The notes under the pieces: model-generated
Database searches by the model: none
Told to the model about the DNA's origin: nothing
The model's input: only the letters and a program-made list of their open reading frames with translations
Assembly (NCBI GenBank): GCA_019509785.1
Contig: JAEKLQ010000024.1
Span: 186,001-250,000, forward strand
Origin: Fibrobacterota bacterium
GTDB lineage: Bacteria; Fibrobacterota; Fibrobacteria; UBA11236
Length of the DNA stretch: 64,000 bases
Direction of reading: 5' to 3'
Shown: piece after piece, positions 18,371-27,650 of the stretch
Numbering within the stretch: the stretch's first letter is position 1
How the letters are laid out: each line of letters starts with the position of its first letter
Made by a program: the position numbers and the translations under genes

Positions 18371-19159
18371 TTGGCGATTCAGACCCATGTAGACATTGAT
18401 CGCTTGCGCATCGAAGAGTCCGGGACGGGACCGGCCATTTTGTGCCTGCACGGAGTGGGCGGCTGCGGCGCTTGGTTTACCGGCCTGGCCCGGCGCCTGG
18501 AGGACCGTTTCCGGATACTCAGCTTGGATCTGCCCGGCACGGGGCAGAACCGCCAGGCCTTCGCACCCTTCTCCATCGAGCGTTGCGCCCGGGTTCTGGC
18601 CGAATACCTCGAAAAGCGGGAAACCGGTCCGGTGGCCGTGCTGGGCCATTCCATGGGGGCGATCCTCGGACTGCACCTGGCGGCCGCCGTACCCGCGCGA
18701 ATGCGCGCCTTGATTTCGGTCGGAGGACTGCCTTCCATTACCGCCGGCACGCGCGCGCGCCTCACCGAGCGTAAACCGCTGATCGAGAAAAACGGGATGG
18801 GCGGCCTGGGATGGAAGGTCGCGACCGCCAACTTCTCCAAGGCCAGCTTGGCGCGTAGCCCGGAAACCCTGGCCCTCTTCTCCCGCTTATGGGAGTCGCA
18901 GGACCCTTCCGCTTATCTGGAAGCCATGGACTCCTTGATGGCGGCCGAGGCCGAAAGCCTGGCGGCGCATGCGAAGATGCCCTGCCTGGTGCTGCGCGGG
19001 AAGGAAGACGGCTATGCGCCGGCGGAGGAATCGCGCCGCTTCGCGGCTTCGCTTCCGGGAACCATGCGCTTCTTCGAACTGGAGGGCTGCGCGCATATGC
19101 CCTTCCTGGAAGATCCGCAGGCCTTCGCCGAAGCCATCGCCGCTTTCCCGCGGACCTGA
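18371..19159 (+). CDS. Alpha/beta hydrolase
   Basis: A 262-residue alpha/beta hydrolase. It has the oxyanion segment LHGVGGCG, the nucleophile elbow GHSMGA with its serine, a late acid in the GKEDGYAP region, and the catalytic histidine in GCAHMPF near the end. Most likely an esterase or lactonase of the broad 3-oxoadipate enol-lactonase/MhpC-like group. The start is TTG at 18371 behind GAGGGGG; no upstream ATG is better placed. It is divergent from the PAS-AraC regulator, which is the likely controller. The substrate is not readable from sequence. Confidence 0.9.
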   Translation: MAIQTHVDIDRLRIEESGTGPAILCLHGVGGCGAWFTGLARRLEDRFRILSLDLPGTGQNRQAFAPFSIERCARVLAEYLEKRETGPVAVLGHSMGAILGLHLAAAVPARMRALISVGGLPSITAGTRARLTERKPLIEKNGMGGLGWKVATANFSKASLARSPETLALFSRLWESQDPSAYLEAMDSLMAAEAESLAAHAKMPCLVLRGKEDGYAPAEESRRFAASLPGTMRFFELEGCAHMPFLEDPQAFAEAIAAFPRT

Positions 19160-19298
19160 CGCGGAACTTAAAGTAATCCCGCGGCTTTTACGCCAATCCT
19201 ACTAGTTAAGAAATTTCAGCGAATCCTTCCGGCATCCGATATCCGTTAGGCGGGGAATATCCCCGGCCGGGCCGGAAGCCCGCGCGAAAGGAGAAAAG

Positions 19299-19961
19299 AT
19301 GATAAACAGTATTCAAGGCGGAAGCCCAGGCGCGAGCACTCCGCTCAAGCATAACCGGCGCTTCGCGAAGATGGATAAGAACGGGGACGGGGGCCTTGAC
19401 GAAAGCGAATTGGCCGGCATGGCCAAGCGCACGGGCAAAAGCGCTTCCCAGCTCCTATCCGAGATGGATACCAATCAAGATGGTAAAGTCGATTCCGGCG
19501 AGATGCGGACCGCCATGGAAAAGCGGAGGGCGGCCTCGGGCCAGGCTCCGGACGCGGCGGGGCAATTCACCACCGCGCTGATGAACATCCTCAAGCAGTT
19601 GCAAGGCGGATCGACCGGCGGTAGCGACGGAAGCAGCGATGCCTTTTCCAAAATGGATACCGACGGGGACGGCAAATTGACCCCGGCGGAATTCGCGGCG
19701 GGATCGGCGAAGCAGAAGAGCGACGGGGACCAGGGCATGGCATCGGCCGCCAAGGAATTCACCTCGTCCCTGATGAACCTGTTCAATCAATTGCAGGGAT
19801 CGGGCCAGGGCGGCGGAGCCGCGAATCCGGCCGCAACCGCATCCGCGGGAACGACCGGGCAGGGCGACATGGTGGCCCAATTCCAACAGGCCCTGAAGAA
19901 CGGCTTCTCCTTCACCCAGACCACCACCACGGAGATGACGACGCTCCAGTCCATCGGCTAA
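19299..19961 (+). CDS. EF-hand calcium-binding protein
   Basis: A 220-residue protein with three canonical EF-hand loops: 26-37 (DKNGDGGLDESE), 57-68 (DTNQDGKVDSGE) and 120-131 (DTDGDGKLTPAE). A degenerate loop near 141 completes a second pair. Two near-identical amphipathic helices follow the pairs (FTTALMNILKQLQG at 90-103 and FTSSLMNLFNQLQG at 154-167), so the protein looks internally duplicated. There is no signal peptide. A glycine/alanine-rich linker leads to a Gln/Thr-rich end. ATG follows AAAGGAG. A cytosolic calcium buffer or sensor, or a non-classically secreted protein, is possible. The neighbours give no clue. Confidence 0.88.
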   Translation: MINSIQGGSPGASTPLKHNRRFAKMDKNGDGGLDESELAGMAKRTGKSASQLLSEMDTNQDGKVDSGEMRTAMEKRRAASGQAPDAAGQFTTALMNILKQLQGGSTGGSDGSSDAFSKMDTDGDGKLTPAEFAAGSAKQKSDGDQGMASAAKEFTSSLMNLFNQLQGSGQGGGAANPAATASAGTTGQGDMVAQFQQALKNGFSFTQTTTTEMTTLQSIG

Positions 19962-20067
19962 CGGCGCCGTCTGGCCGCTTTGCAAGTACCCTCTCGACTC
20001 AGGGAAGAGTCGGGATTGTCCGCGAGCCCCATTCACGGCCCTGATTCACGGACACCATCCACCGGAC

Positions 20068-21747
20068 TTAATCGCGAACCAGCTTGAGCGTCCGGCTGCC
20101 TTCCGGCCCCGCCACCTGCAAGAGATAGACTCCCGCCACGCGCGCTTCCTTTAGGGTAACCTGCATGCTACCGGACCCGTTCCGCGTGGCCAAAGGCCTT
20201 CCGGACAAATCGTACAGGCGGATGACGAAGGCCCCGGCGCTTCTCACGGCCACGGACAATTCCCGGCCCGGCAATACGCCGATTTCCGGACCGCCGCCCG
20301 CGCCGCGGGAGGCATGCGCGATCGAAACGGGGAGTTCCAACTTGGGGAGGGCAGGCCGGCAAGTTCCGTTATACTCGATCCGGATGATGCTCGTGCTCGA
20401 AGTCACGGACCGGTAACCCGAATAGCTGACGACATAGAAGGCGCCGTCGGGTCCGGTTTGGAAATCCAAGGGCGCGTTTAATTGGATTTTGGTGAAAATG
20501 GGATCGTTGGCCGTTATGCTTTTGCCGTCGTCGGTGACGGTGAAGGCATACGCCTTGTTGGCCCCATTGAAATCCGTGACCAGCCATTTGCGATTGAAAT
20601 GCGGCGGCATCTTGATGGAGGAATTCAGATCGCCGTCATAGCGGTAAATGGGACCGGTGATGGCGCAGGCCCGCGCATAAGCATAAATGGGCGCGATGGC
20701 CGGAGGCAAGGTGTCCAAGCCGAGGGTGTAGCCGTTCAAATTGGCTCCGGCAGGGATAACGGGGTGGGCCGGGTCGATTCCCGATTTCGTCGCTTTGGCG
20801 CCGGCGAAAAAGGGATAGCCGAAATTTCCGGGCGCGGTGGCCAAGTCGTACTCCTCGGTTTTATCGGTGCCGGCGTTGGATCCGTTCATGGGTTTGCCGT
20901 CCATATCGGCGTCATCGGGGCCGACATCGCCCCAGACCAGCCAGCGGCGGACGGGATCGAGGGACAAGGTATACGGATTCCGCGAGCCCATCACGTAGAT
21001 TTCGGGACGCGTTTTCCCCGCCGGATATTTTCCCGCGGGAAACAGGTTGCCATCGGGAATGGAATAGGTGCCGTCCGGTTTGGGATGGATGCGCAGCACC
21101 TTGCCGCGCAGATCGTTGGTATTGGGGGAGCTCCACACGGGGTAAGCATCGCTGCCGATCATGTCGTTTCCGGTGCTGATCCAAAGATCGCCATAGGCGT
21201 CGAATTACAGAGCGCCCCCCGTATGCTGGCTGCCGATCTTGATCGGAACGCTGAGCACGACCTTCTCCGAGGCCATATCCATATGCGCGTTGGCCGCATC
21301 GAGCGTGAAGCGCGATACCCGCCAACTCGTCTCGCTGGCGCTTTTAAAGGTGTAGTACAGGTAAACCCAATGGTTGGATTTGAAAGCCGGATCCAGGGCG
21401 ATGCCCATCAGGCCGTCGGAGGAGGACCCATCGATCGTCAGGTTGAATTTGCCTAAGGTCAAGACCTTTCCCGTCTGCGAATCGAACTTGCGCAACTTGC
21501 CGAAGCGCTCGGTGAAATAAACGTCCACCTTGCCCTTGGCGTCTTCGCCCGGTTGGGCGAGGAGATCGAATGCCATTTTCATGGGTTCGTCTATCGTATC
21601 GGCCGAGCGCGAAACCAGGGTCGTGACCTTGAAATCCGCATCCGTCAAATCCGAACAGCCCGTCCAGGTCAAGGCGGAATGGGCGGGATACGCCGCCAGC
21701 CCGACAGCGAGAAAAATCCATCCAAGCGAATTACCAGTATCTCTCAT
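20068..21747 (-). pseudogene. PQQ-type sugar dehydrogenase, broken by an in-frame TAA
   Basis: A single reading frame of 560 codons encodes a signal peptide, a soluble glucose/sorbosone-dehydrogenase beta-propeller and a sorting-like tail. It is interrupted by TAA at 21205-21207 (codon 181). The protein family continues without loss across the stop: HTGGAL before it, FDAYGDLWISTGND after it. This is therefore a single-base nonsense change (for example from CAA, GAA or AAA) or a sequencing error, not a frameshift. If real, the product is a 180-residue fragment, and translation could restart only at internal codons such as 21162. The C-terminal 80 residues (YDLSGRPLATRN...YLLQVAGPEGSRTLKLV) resemble type-IX-like sorting domains. 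It is divergent from the DUF1080 gene. Confidence 0.88.
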
Positions 21748-22104
21748 GTTACCCCACCGTATCGGGTCCCGTTCCGCACCCTAGGGAAGCGGGCCCGACT
21801 AGGCTTTAATAGCCTGATAATCGCCTTAGGTCAAGCCGTTTCCGCGGGGCCCTGCCGGTTACGCCATATCCTGCATTTCCCAAAAGAAACCCATATCGCT
21901 TGCGCAACTATTCGGAATGCGTACGCAACTCACATACGGAGACGGAATCTAATGCAACGTGAACGATAGTTTTCTTCCTGGAACGGTGGTATTCTCAGAT
22001 GAAAAATGGGCTAAACCGCACAACCTCTTTTCCCGGGTTTCTCATATATTGGCATAAGCCGAACGGGACCTCCCGCGGGGTTTCATCATCACGGGGATTT
22101 TCAA
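21748..22104 (+). promoter_or_regulatory. 357-bp divergent regulatory gap
   Basis: There is no credible gene between the broken sugar dehydrogenase and the divergent DUF1080 gene. The stretch is more AT-rich than its neighbours. It holds a 10-bp palindrome TGCGTACGCA at 21918-21927, inside GCGTACGCAACTCACATACGG (21919-21939, written here as one 21-base region of which the ends GCGTACG and ACATACGG are the key parts). Similar ends recur before the third xylanase at 37041. The region most likely carries both promoters and a shared operator. This is inference from position and repeats. Confidence 0.4.
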
Positions 22105-23268
22105 ATGAATTTAATCTCAAGGGTTTGCCTGGCTTTGCCGCTGACGACGTTCGCATTGGCGATGGCGGATCAACCTGCCATCTCGATTCCCGTAACCAAC
22201 GCGCCTTGCCAGGATGGCCCGAAGATGAACGGCACCAAGCCCGACACCGTCAACGCGGCGCCGGATTCGGAAGGCTTCGTCTCCATCTTCAACGGGACGG
22301 ATCTCACGGGTTGGTGGGAAGACTGCCAAACGCATACGACCGATACCAAATCGGGCGGCGTCTGGATCGTCGATCCCAGCCAGCACATCCTCTATTCGCG
22401 GGAAGAGGGCGCCAACGGCGACATCCTCGCCACCAACAAGAAATACGACAATTACGAAATCATCATGGACGTCTGGCCCGTTTTCGGGAACGACGGCGGC
22501 GTTTTCAATCGCACCACCGCGTCCGGTTCCTGTTGGCAGTCCACCATCGACTACATCCAGGGAAGCAGCGTGGGCGGGAGCTACAACGAAAAATCCTGGA
22601 TGCCCGGCAACCTGAACGATGATCCCTTCCTGTTCGGGGGCAGCCCCGCCAACCCGTCCATTTCGACCTGGACCACCTTTACCAAGGATTTGAACCCGAC
22701 CAGCTTCGGCTGCGCCGCCGGAGGCTGCGTCGCGTCCGACTTCGAGAAGGTCTGGGACATAAACGGCTGGAACCAGTTCCGGGTTAAATTCTACGACGGC
22801 TTGACCGTGGGCCGCAGCGTCACCATGGAAAATTTCTTCCGCAAGGCGGGCGCGGCGAATTGGGTCCCCACCTATAAGAAAACGCAAGCCCAGGTTACGC
22901 CTGCCGGCCCCATCGCGCTGCAAATCCACGGCGCCGGCCGTTGGAAGGCCGGCACCTATAACCTGTACCGCAACATCAAGGTCCGCCCGCTCAATACCGA
23001 TGGAACGCCGATCATCCCTCCCGTGAGCGCGATCAAGGCCACGGGAAGCGCGGCTCCTTCCCTCAAGCTGGCCAACGATATCCTTACCGGCAGCCTGGAC
23101 GGCGATTACGAGATCACCTTGTCCGACGTGCGCGGACGGGTGGTGGAAAGATTCCATGGCGCCGCCGGGATTTTCCGGCACGCCCTAAGCAATGCGGCGC
23201 ATGGCGTCCTGATCGCCGAGTTGAGAAGCAATCGTGGCGTGACCCACCTTCACTTCAGCCGTATTTAA
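22105..23268 (+). CDS. Secreted DUF1080 (3-keto-disaccharide hydrolase-like) protein
   Basis: A 387-residue exported protein. Residues 1-22 are a signal peptide. A concanavalin-like DUF1080 domain spans about 55-315, with FNGTDLTGWW near its start and the usual NYEI...GNDGGVFNR and closing NIKVRPL strands. The family includes enzymes acting on 3-keto-glycosides and many uncharacterised glycan-active proteins. The last 65 residues (YEITLSDVRGRVVERFHG then a strand ending HFSRI) look like the sorting-type beta domain also seen on the sugar-dehydrogenase and GH16 products. It sits 60 bp upstream of three co-directional barrels, so it may be the first gene of that operon. Confidence 0.85.
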   Translation: MNLISRVCLALPLTTFALAMADQPAISIPVTNAPCQDGPKMNGTKPDTVNAAPDSEGFVSIFNGTDLTGWWEDCQTHTTDTKSGGVWIVDPSQHILYSREEGANGDILATNKKYDNYEIIMDVWPVFGNDGGVFNRTTASGSCWQSTIDYIQGSSVGGSYNEKSWMPGNLNDDPFLFGGSPANPSISTWTTFTKDLNPTSFGCAAGGCVASDFEKVWDINGWNQFRVKFYDGLTVGRSVTMENFFRKAGAANWVPTYKKTQAQVTPAGPIALQIHGAGRWKAGTYNLYRNIKVRPLNTDGTPIIPPVSAIKATGSAAPSLKLANDILTGSLDGDYEITLSDVRGRVVERFHGAAGIFRHALSNAAHGVLIAELRSNRGVTHLHFSRI

Positions 23269-23328
23269 TCCCGGCCCCATCCTGATTATTATTACAGGAA
23301 CGGGAAAATCCCCGCCGGAGCTCCGGAT

Positions 23329-24819
23329 ATGATTAAACCGTTACGCTTGCTGGCGGGCTTGGGCATTTATGTCCTGCCGTTCAGCGCTCATGCGGTTTCC
23401 CTGAAATTGCACTCCCAGGCCTGGACCGAGGCGGGCCGAATCATGCACTCGACCGACACCTTGCAGGCCAATTTTAATGGTAATTGGGAACAATCCATGG
23501 GCATGCAGGTGAACGGCGCCATAGACCTGGGGGAAAACCTGGAAGGCGGATTCGGGTTCGGCATGAACCAGGTTTACCATTCCCTGGGAGACCTGCAGCA
23601 GGAAAAATTCACCCTATCGAAGTTCATCAATTACGTCTCCGAGGCCAGGGTGACTTACTCCCTGGGAGAAAAAGCCAACCCGGTTTTCAGCGCCACCCTC
23701 GGCGACTTCGCGTACAATTACAATCCCGAAGTCAAGAATCTGGGCCTTTACCTGTTCCGGGGGCCGGTGTATCCGGGCTTCCTGGTCTCCGGCTTCGAGG
23801 ATTTCCATACCGATACCACGCGCGCGGCCTTTCTGGGGTTGCATCTGCATCATGCGATGGGGCGGTTCCAGCAGGACCTGATCCTTTCCAGCGAAAGGGA
23901 TTTGCCGCCTAGCTTCGATTGGAGCCTCGGCTACGTGGCCAAATTCCAGCCCGTGGACGGCCTGGAATTCGGGGCGGGCGTCAACTTCTACCACCTTATC
24001 CCGGACAATGCCGACATCACCACGCCGAACAACCGCAAGGTGGACGGCCTGTTCAGCAAGGACTCCAACCTGATTGCCGCAGGCGGCCCGGTGGATCCCT
24101 ACCAACTCCAATACATGGAAGTGGTTTCTCCCGGCGACACCGTCGTGTATACGCATCAAGGCGCCAAGGTGATGGCCATGTTCGATTTCGATCTCAAAAA
24201 GGTTTTCGGCCTCTCGGAGGGCTTGGGGAAAAAGGATTTGATCCTCTACGGCGAAGGGGCCATCATCGGGGTGAAAAACCAGGGGACGATTTACTCCCGT
24301 ATCGGCGACCGCATCCCGGTCATGATCGGGTTCAACCTGCCCACCCTGGGCTCGCTGGATTTCCTGTCCGTGGAAGTGGAACGCTACACCGCCAAATACA
24401 AGGCCGATTACAGCAAGCTGGGCTATGATCAATCCTTATACTTCAAGAACATCGCCCCACCGCCGTTGGGGGCCAAGAAGCAGCCCTCCGCGATCCCGAT
24501 TTCCACCAAGGATTTGGCGGGCGATCGTTACAGCATCAATTCCGACGGCGATTTCGTGAACATCCAGACCGGCCAGGTGATCAAGGTCAAAGGCACGGCC
24601 CTGGACCCGGAAAACCTGACCGCGGACGATTGGAAGTGGTCGCTCAACGCCGAGAAAACCGTGGCCGGCCATGTCCGTTTCACCGGCCAGCTCGCCAACG
24701 ATCATTTCGTGCCGCGGCCCATACGCGGCGGCCTGATCACGGAAACCTCCGGCCTTTCCCAGGTTTTTTCCTCGCTGAAGGACTGGTACGTCATGGGCAG
24801 GATCGGGTACTTCTTCTAA
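23329..24819 (+). CDS. Outer-membrane beta-barrel protein, paralogue 1
   Basis: A 496-residue exported barrel. The signal peptide ends near residue 22 (AHA), amphipathic strands run throughout, and the C-terminus is GYFF, the aromatic ending recognised by the BAM machinery. It is the first of three tandem paralogues sharing a signature YNPxxKxLGLYLxRGPVYPG (here with variations) at about residues 128-146, a GVNFYxLxP strand, and a late DDWKWSL segment. Start ATG at 23329; GGAG lies 9 nt upstream. I recognise no named porin family. A role in uptake or surface binding of glycan breakdown products is suggested only by the neighbouring genes. Confidence 0.85.
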   Translation: MIKPLRLLAGLGIYVLPFSAHAVSLKLHSQAWTEAGRIMHSTDTLQANFNGNWEQSMGMQVNGAIDLGENLEGGFGFGMNQVYHSLGDLQQEKFTLSKFINYVSEARVTYSLGEKANPVFSATLGDFAYNYNPEVKNLGLYLFRGPVYPGFLVSGFEDFHTDTTRAAFLGLHLHHAMGRFQQDLILSSERDLPPSFDWSLGYVAKFQPVDGLEFGAGVNFYHLIPDNADITTPNNRKVDGLFSKDSNLIAAGGPVDPYQLQYMEVVSPGDTVVYTHQGAKVMAMFDFDLKKVFGLSEGLGKKDLILYGEGAIIGVKNQGTIYSRIGDRIPVMIGFNLPTLGSLDFLSVEVERYTAKYKADYSKLGYDQSLYFKNIAPPPLGAKKQPSAIPISTKDLAGDRYSINSDGDFVNIQTGQVIKVKGTALDPENLTADDWKWSLNAEKTVAGHVRFTGQLANDHFVPRPIRGGLITETSGLSQVFSSLKDWYVMGRIGYFF

Positions 24820-24840
24820 AGCCTGGATGAGAATTCGATC

Positions 24841-26214
24841 ATGCGTTGGCAATTGAAATCCATACTTCCGCTTCTGGCGCTGGCCGCGTCGGTATGGACG
24901 CAGGGAAACCTGCGGGCGCAGGATTCCCTGGACGTGAAATACAAGGGCGCGGCCTGGCTTCAATTCGGGCGCGTCCAACACAGCACCTATTCCCTGGTCA
25001 ATGGCGGCGAACCGAACAACATGAACGGCAACTGGGTGCAGGCGGCCGGGGTCCAGGTCGCTTCAACGGCCAAGTTCGGCGACGGCTGGGACGGGGCCAT
25101 GGCAATGGGCGTCCTCCAATCCGAGAATGCCCGCGGGGACGTAAGCGTGGCGAATAACTGGTACCCCATCTGGAGCACCTTCATGGGCGAGGCCCGGGTT
25201 ACCTTCACGGCCGAACTCCCGGCCTCGCAGAAAATCCAATTGAACCTGGGGTACTTCCCTTACGATTACAATCCCGATGCCAAGGATCTGGGGCTTTACC
25301 TGCTGCGCGGATACGTTTATCCGGGAACCCCGGTTTCCGGTTTCGAGGCCCGGGGGACGACGCCGGCGGCCAATATCTACGGGGGCATGTTCAGCTACGG
25401 GATCGGCGCCTGGAAGAACGATCTGCTCCTGATTTCGGAAACCGAAAACCGCCCCTACTTCGATCTGTCCGTCGCCGACGTCGCATCGTGGCAGCCGGTA
25501 CCGGCCCTGCAACTGGGGGCCGGGGTGAATTTCTACCGCTTGCTGCCGCGCAACAAGAAAAGCGATTCGCCGCGCCAACCGTGCAACAACGTCGCCACCA
25601 ACTACGTGCAAATCGATGAAATCGACAATGAAGTCTGCTTCATCCAGGACACCATATCCTTCGACCCGGCGACGCAAACCGCCAAGGTGGACACCGTTTA
25701 CGGATCCCTGTCGGGGACCAAGCTCATGGGCCGCTTCCGCTTGGATCCCAAGCTTTTGCTTGATTTGTCCGCGCCCTTCGGAAAGCAGGATCTGGTCCTC
25801 TACGGCGAGGTCGGGATATTGGGCCTGAAGGATTATCCCAAGTACTACAACGATATCAAACGGCGCATGCCGGTGATGATGGGATTCAATCTTCCCGCCT
25901 TCGGCTGGCTGGACAAGTTTTCCATCGAGGTCGAATATTACGCTTCCAAGAACTTCGCCGATTACGGCAAGGCCGAAGCGGATTACTCCTGGGTCCCGCG
26001 GCCCGTGCCCGACGTGAACAATGCCCGGGACGATTGGAAATGGTCGCTCTATTTCTCCAAGGTTTTGCTCGGCCACCTCCGCCTTTCGGGCCAGGTCGCC
26101 AATGACCATCTCCGCATGTTCGGCCCTCCGGATATCGGATTCATGTCCTATGCCGAGACTTTGAATACGCAGAAGGATTGGTACTGGATGTTCAAGTCCA
26201 CGTTTTTCTTCTAA
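24841..26214 (+). CDS. Outer-membrane beta-barrel protein, paralogue 2
   Basis: This 457-residue barrel begins 21 bp after paralogue 1 in the same operon. It has a signal peptide ending RAQ, the shared YNPDAKDLGLYLLRG segment near residue 145, GVNFYRLLP, DDWKWSLYFSK and a terminal FKSTFFF. A strand-to-strand insertion with two cysteines (PCNN and EVCF, about residues 248-262) is absent from the other two paralogues and could form a disulfide-closed loop facing outward. Otherwise it is colinear with them. Function unknown. Confidence 0.85.
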   Translation: MRWQLKSILPLLALAASVWTQGNLRAQDSLDVKYKGAAWLQFGRVQHSTYSLVNGGEPNNMNGNWVQAAGVQVASTAKFGDGWDGAMAMGVLQSENARGDVSVANNWYPIWSTFMGEARVTFTAELPASQKIQLNLGYFPYDYNPDAKDLGLYLLRGYVYPGTPVSGFEARGTTPAANIYGGMFSYGIGAWKNDLLLISETENRPYFDLSVADVASWQPVPALQLGAGVNFYRLLPRNKKSDSPRQPCNNVATNYVQIDEIDNEVCFIQDTISFDPATQTAKVDTVYGSLSGTKLMGRFRLDPKLLLDLSAPFGKQDLVLYGEVGILGLKDYPKYYNDIKRRMPVMMGFNLPAFGWLDKFSIEVEYYASKNFADYGKAEADYSWVPRPVPDVNNARDDWKWSLYFSKVLLGHLRLSGQVANDHLRMFGPPDIGFMSYAETLNTQKDWYWMFKSTFFF

Positions 26215-26231
26215 GGGATGGCCGGAGCAGC

Positions 26232-27590
26232 ATGAGAACCTTTGCTTTCCGAACCGTCGTTATGGCCATGGCGGCCGCGGGCGCTCTGCGCGCGCAACCC
26301 GCCTCGCCATCCGGTCCGCAAAAAGGATTGGACTTCCACGGAGGAGCGACCTTCGGGTACGGGGAACTCGTGCATTCGAGCGACACCTCCCAGCTCGACT
26401 ACTCGGGCAACCGCATCCAAAACGTATCGGCGCGATTCTCCATGCGGGCCGGCTTCAGCGAAAACCTCTCCGTGACCGCCGGCATGGGCATCGTTGAGCG
26501 CCATTACCTTTCCGGGCGCATCAGCGATAACGGCGGCCGCACGCCGTTCGTCTGGTCGCCCTTCGTAACCGATGCCAGCCTGGAATACGCGTTTTGGAAT
26601 GCGGGGGAAAACCGCGCCGCGATAACCGCCGGATATTTCCCGTACACCTACAATCCCGACATCAAGGACCTGGGGCTATACCTGTTGCGCGGGCCCGTCC
26701 ACCCCGGCGTTCTCGTTTCCGGCTACGATTCCAAGTATACCCAACCCATCGCCAACACCATGGGCCTGCGCGTGCAGCTTGCCACGGGCCCTTTCGAACA
26801 GAACCTGATCATCGGAAGCGAAATCGAGAACTATCCGCTTTTCGACATTTCCCCCGCGTACATCGCCAGCGTGAAAATCGGCGCGGCCCTGCGGATCGCG
26901 GCGGGCGTGAATTTTTACCACCTCATTCCCATCGACAGAAAGCTCACTTCGCCGGACACCTTCGGAAGCAATGATCTACCCGACAATTTCAACGGGGATC
27001 CCAACTCCCGGACCCAGATTTACGTCGATCCCGATACCGCCGCCCACGACACCACCTTCCTATCCTTCGCGGGCACCAAGCTGATGGCCAGCGCCAGCTT
27101 CGATCCCAAGGCTTTCTTTTCCAGCGATGTATTCGGCCGCGAGGATTTGAAGCTGTACGGGGAAATCGCCGTCATCGGGCTCGATCACGGCAAAGCGTAC
27201 GATGCCATATACGGGGACTTAATGCATCGCATGCCGGTGATGGTGGGTTTCAATTTCCCCGCCTTCGGCCTTCTGGATCATCTCTCCCTGGAAGTGGAAT
27301 GGTACGGGTCCAAGGTGAAGGACGATTTGGGACGATTGCAAGCGACGACGGGCAATTACCAATCGCCCCTTCCGGTCGTGAACAGCGCGGGGTTGAACCT
27401 CAGGCGCGACGATTGGAAATGGTGCCTGCAGGCCGCCAAGACTTTCGGGCAATTGCGGATCAGCTTGCAGGCGGCCGACGATCATAGCCGTTCCGGGGGA
27501 ACGCTCACCTCTCCGGGGTCCGAATGGGAAACTTATTTCGTCACCCCGAAAGATTTTTATTGGCTAGCGAGGCTGGGTTTCTTCTTCTAG
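26232..27590 (+). CDS. Outer-membrane beta-barrel protein, paralogue 3
   Basis: The last of the three tandem barrels, 452 residues. ATG at 26232 follows GGAG and lies 17 bp past the previous stop; the longer frame from 26178 overlaps paralogue 2 and lacks a site. The signal peptide ends RAQ. Signature TYNPDIKDLGLYLLRGPVHPG begins near residue 140 (21 residues long; key positions are the NPD, the GLYLLRG and the final HPG). GVNFYHLIP, DDWKWCLQAAK and a terminal RLGFFF follow. It is convergent with the BNR-4 gene at 27640, with a small hairpin between them. Confidence 0.85.
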   Translation: MRTFAFRTVVMAMAAAGALRAQPASPSGPQKGLDFHGGATFGYGELVHSSDTSQLDYSGNRIQNVSARFSMRAGFSENLSVTAGMGIVERHYLSGRISDNGGRTPFVWSPFVTDASLEYAFWNAGENRAAITAGYFPYTYNPDIKDLGLYLLRGPVHPGVLVSGYDSKYTQPIANTMGLRVQLATGPFEQNLIIGSEIENYPLFDISPAYIASVKIGAALRIAAGVNFYHLIPIDRKLTSPDTFGSNDLPDNFNGDPNSRTQIYVDPDTAAHDTTFLSFAGTKLMASASFDPKAFFSSDVFGREDLKLYGEIAVIGLDHGKAYDAIYGDLMHRMPVMVGFNFPAFGLLDHLSLEVEWYGSKVKDDLGRLQATTGNYQSPLPVVNSAGLNLRRDDWKWCLQAAKTFGQLRISLQAADDHSRSGGTLTSPGSEWETYFVTPKDFYWLARLGFFF

Positions 27591-27627
27591 CGGACTCCCC
27601 TGGAAGCGGATGTTAAATGCGCGCGCA

Positions 27628-27650
27628 TGACGCCTCCCCTCAGGGCGTCA
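27628..27650. terminator. Hairpin between convergent genes
   Basis: TGACGCC (27628-27634) pairs with GGCGTCA (27644-27650) around a 9-nt loop. It lies between the third barrel gene and the convergent BNR-4 gene and overlaps the latter's stop codon. There is no T run on either side, so it would be a weak intrinsic terminator at best. Confidence 0.35.

Noticed and set aside
18263-18676. Upstream extension of the first PAS-AraC gene
   Set aside because: It overlaps the divergent hydrolase gene, and the second regulator copy begins at the matching PAS position without it.
21163-21207. Frameshift between two sugar-dehydrogenase fragments
   Set aside because: Both parts lie in the same frame; only the TAA codon interrupts, so it is a nonsense change.
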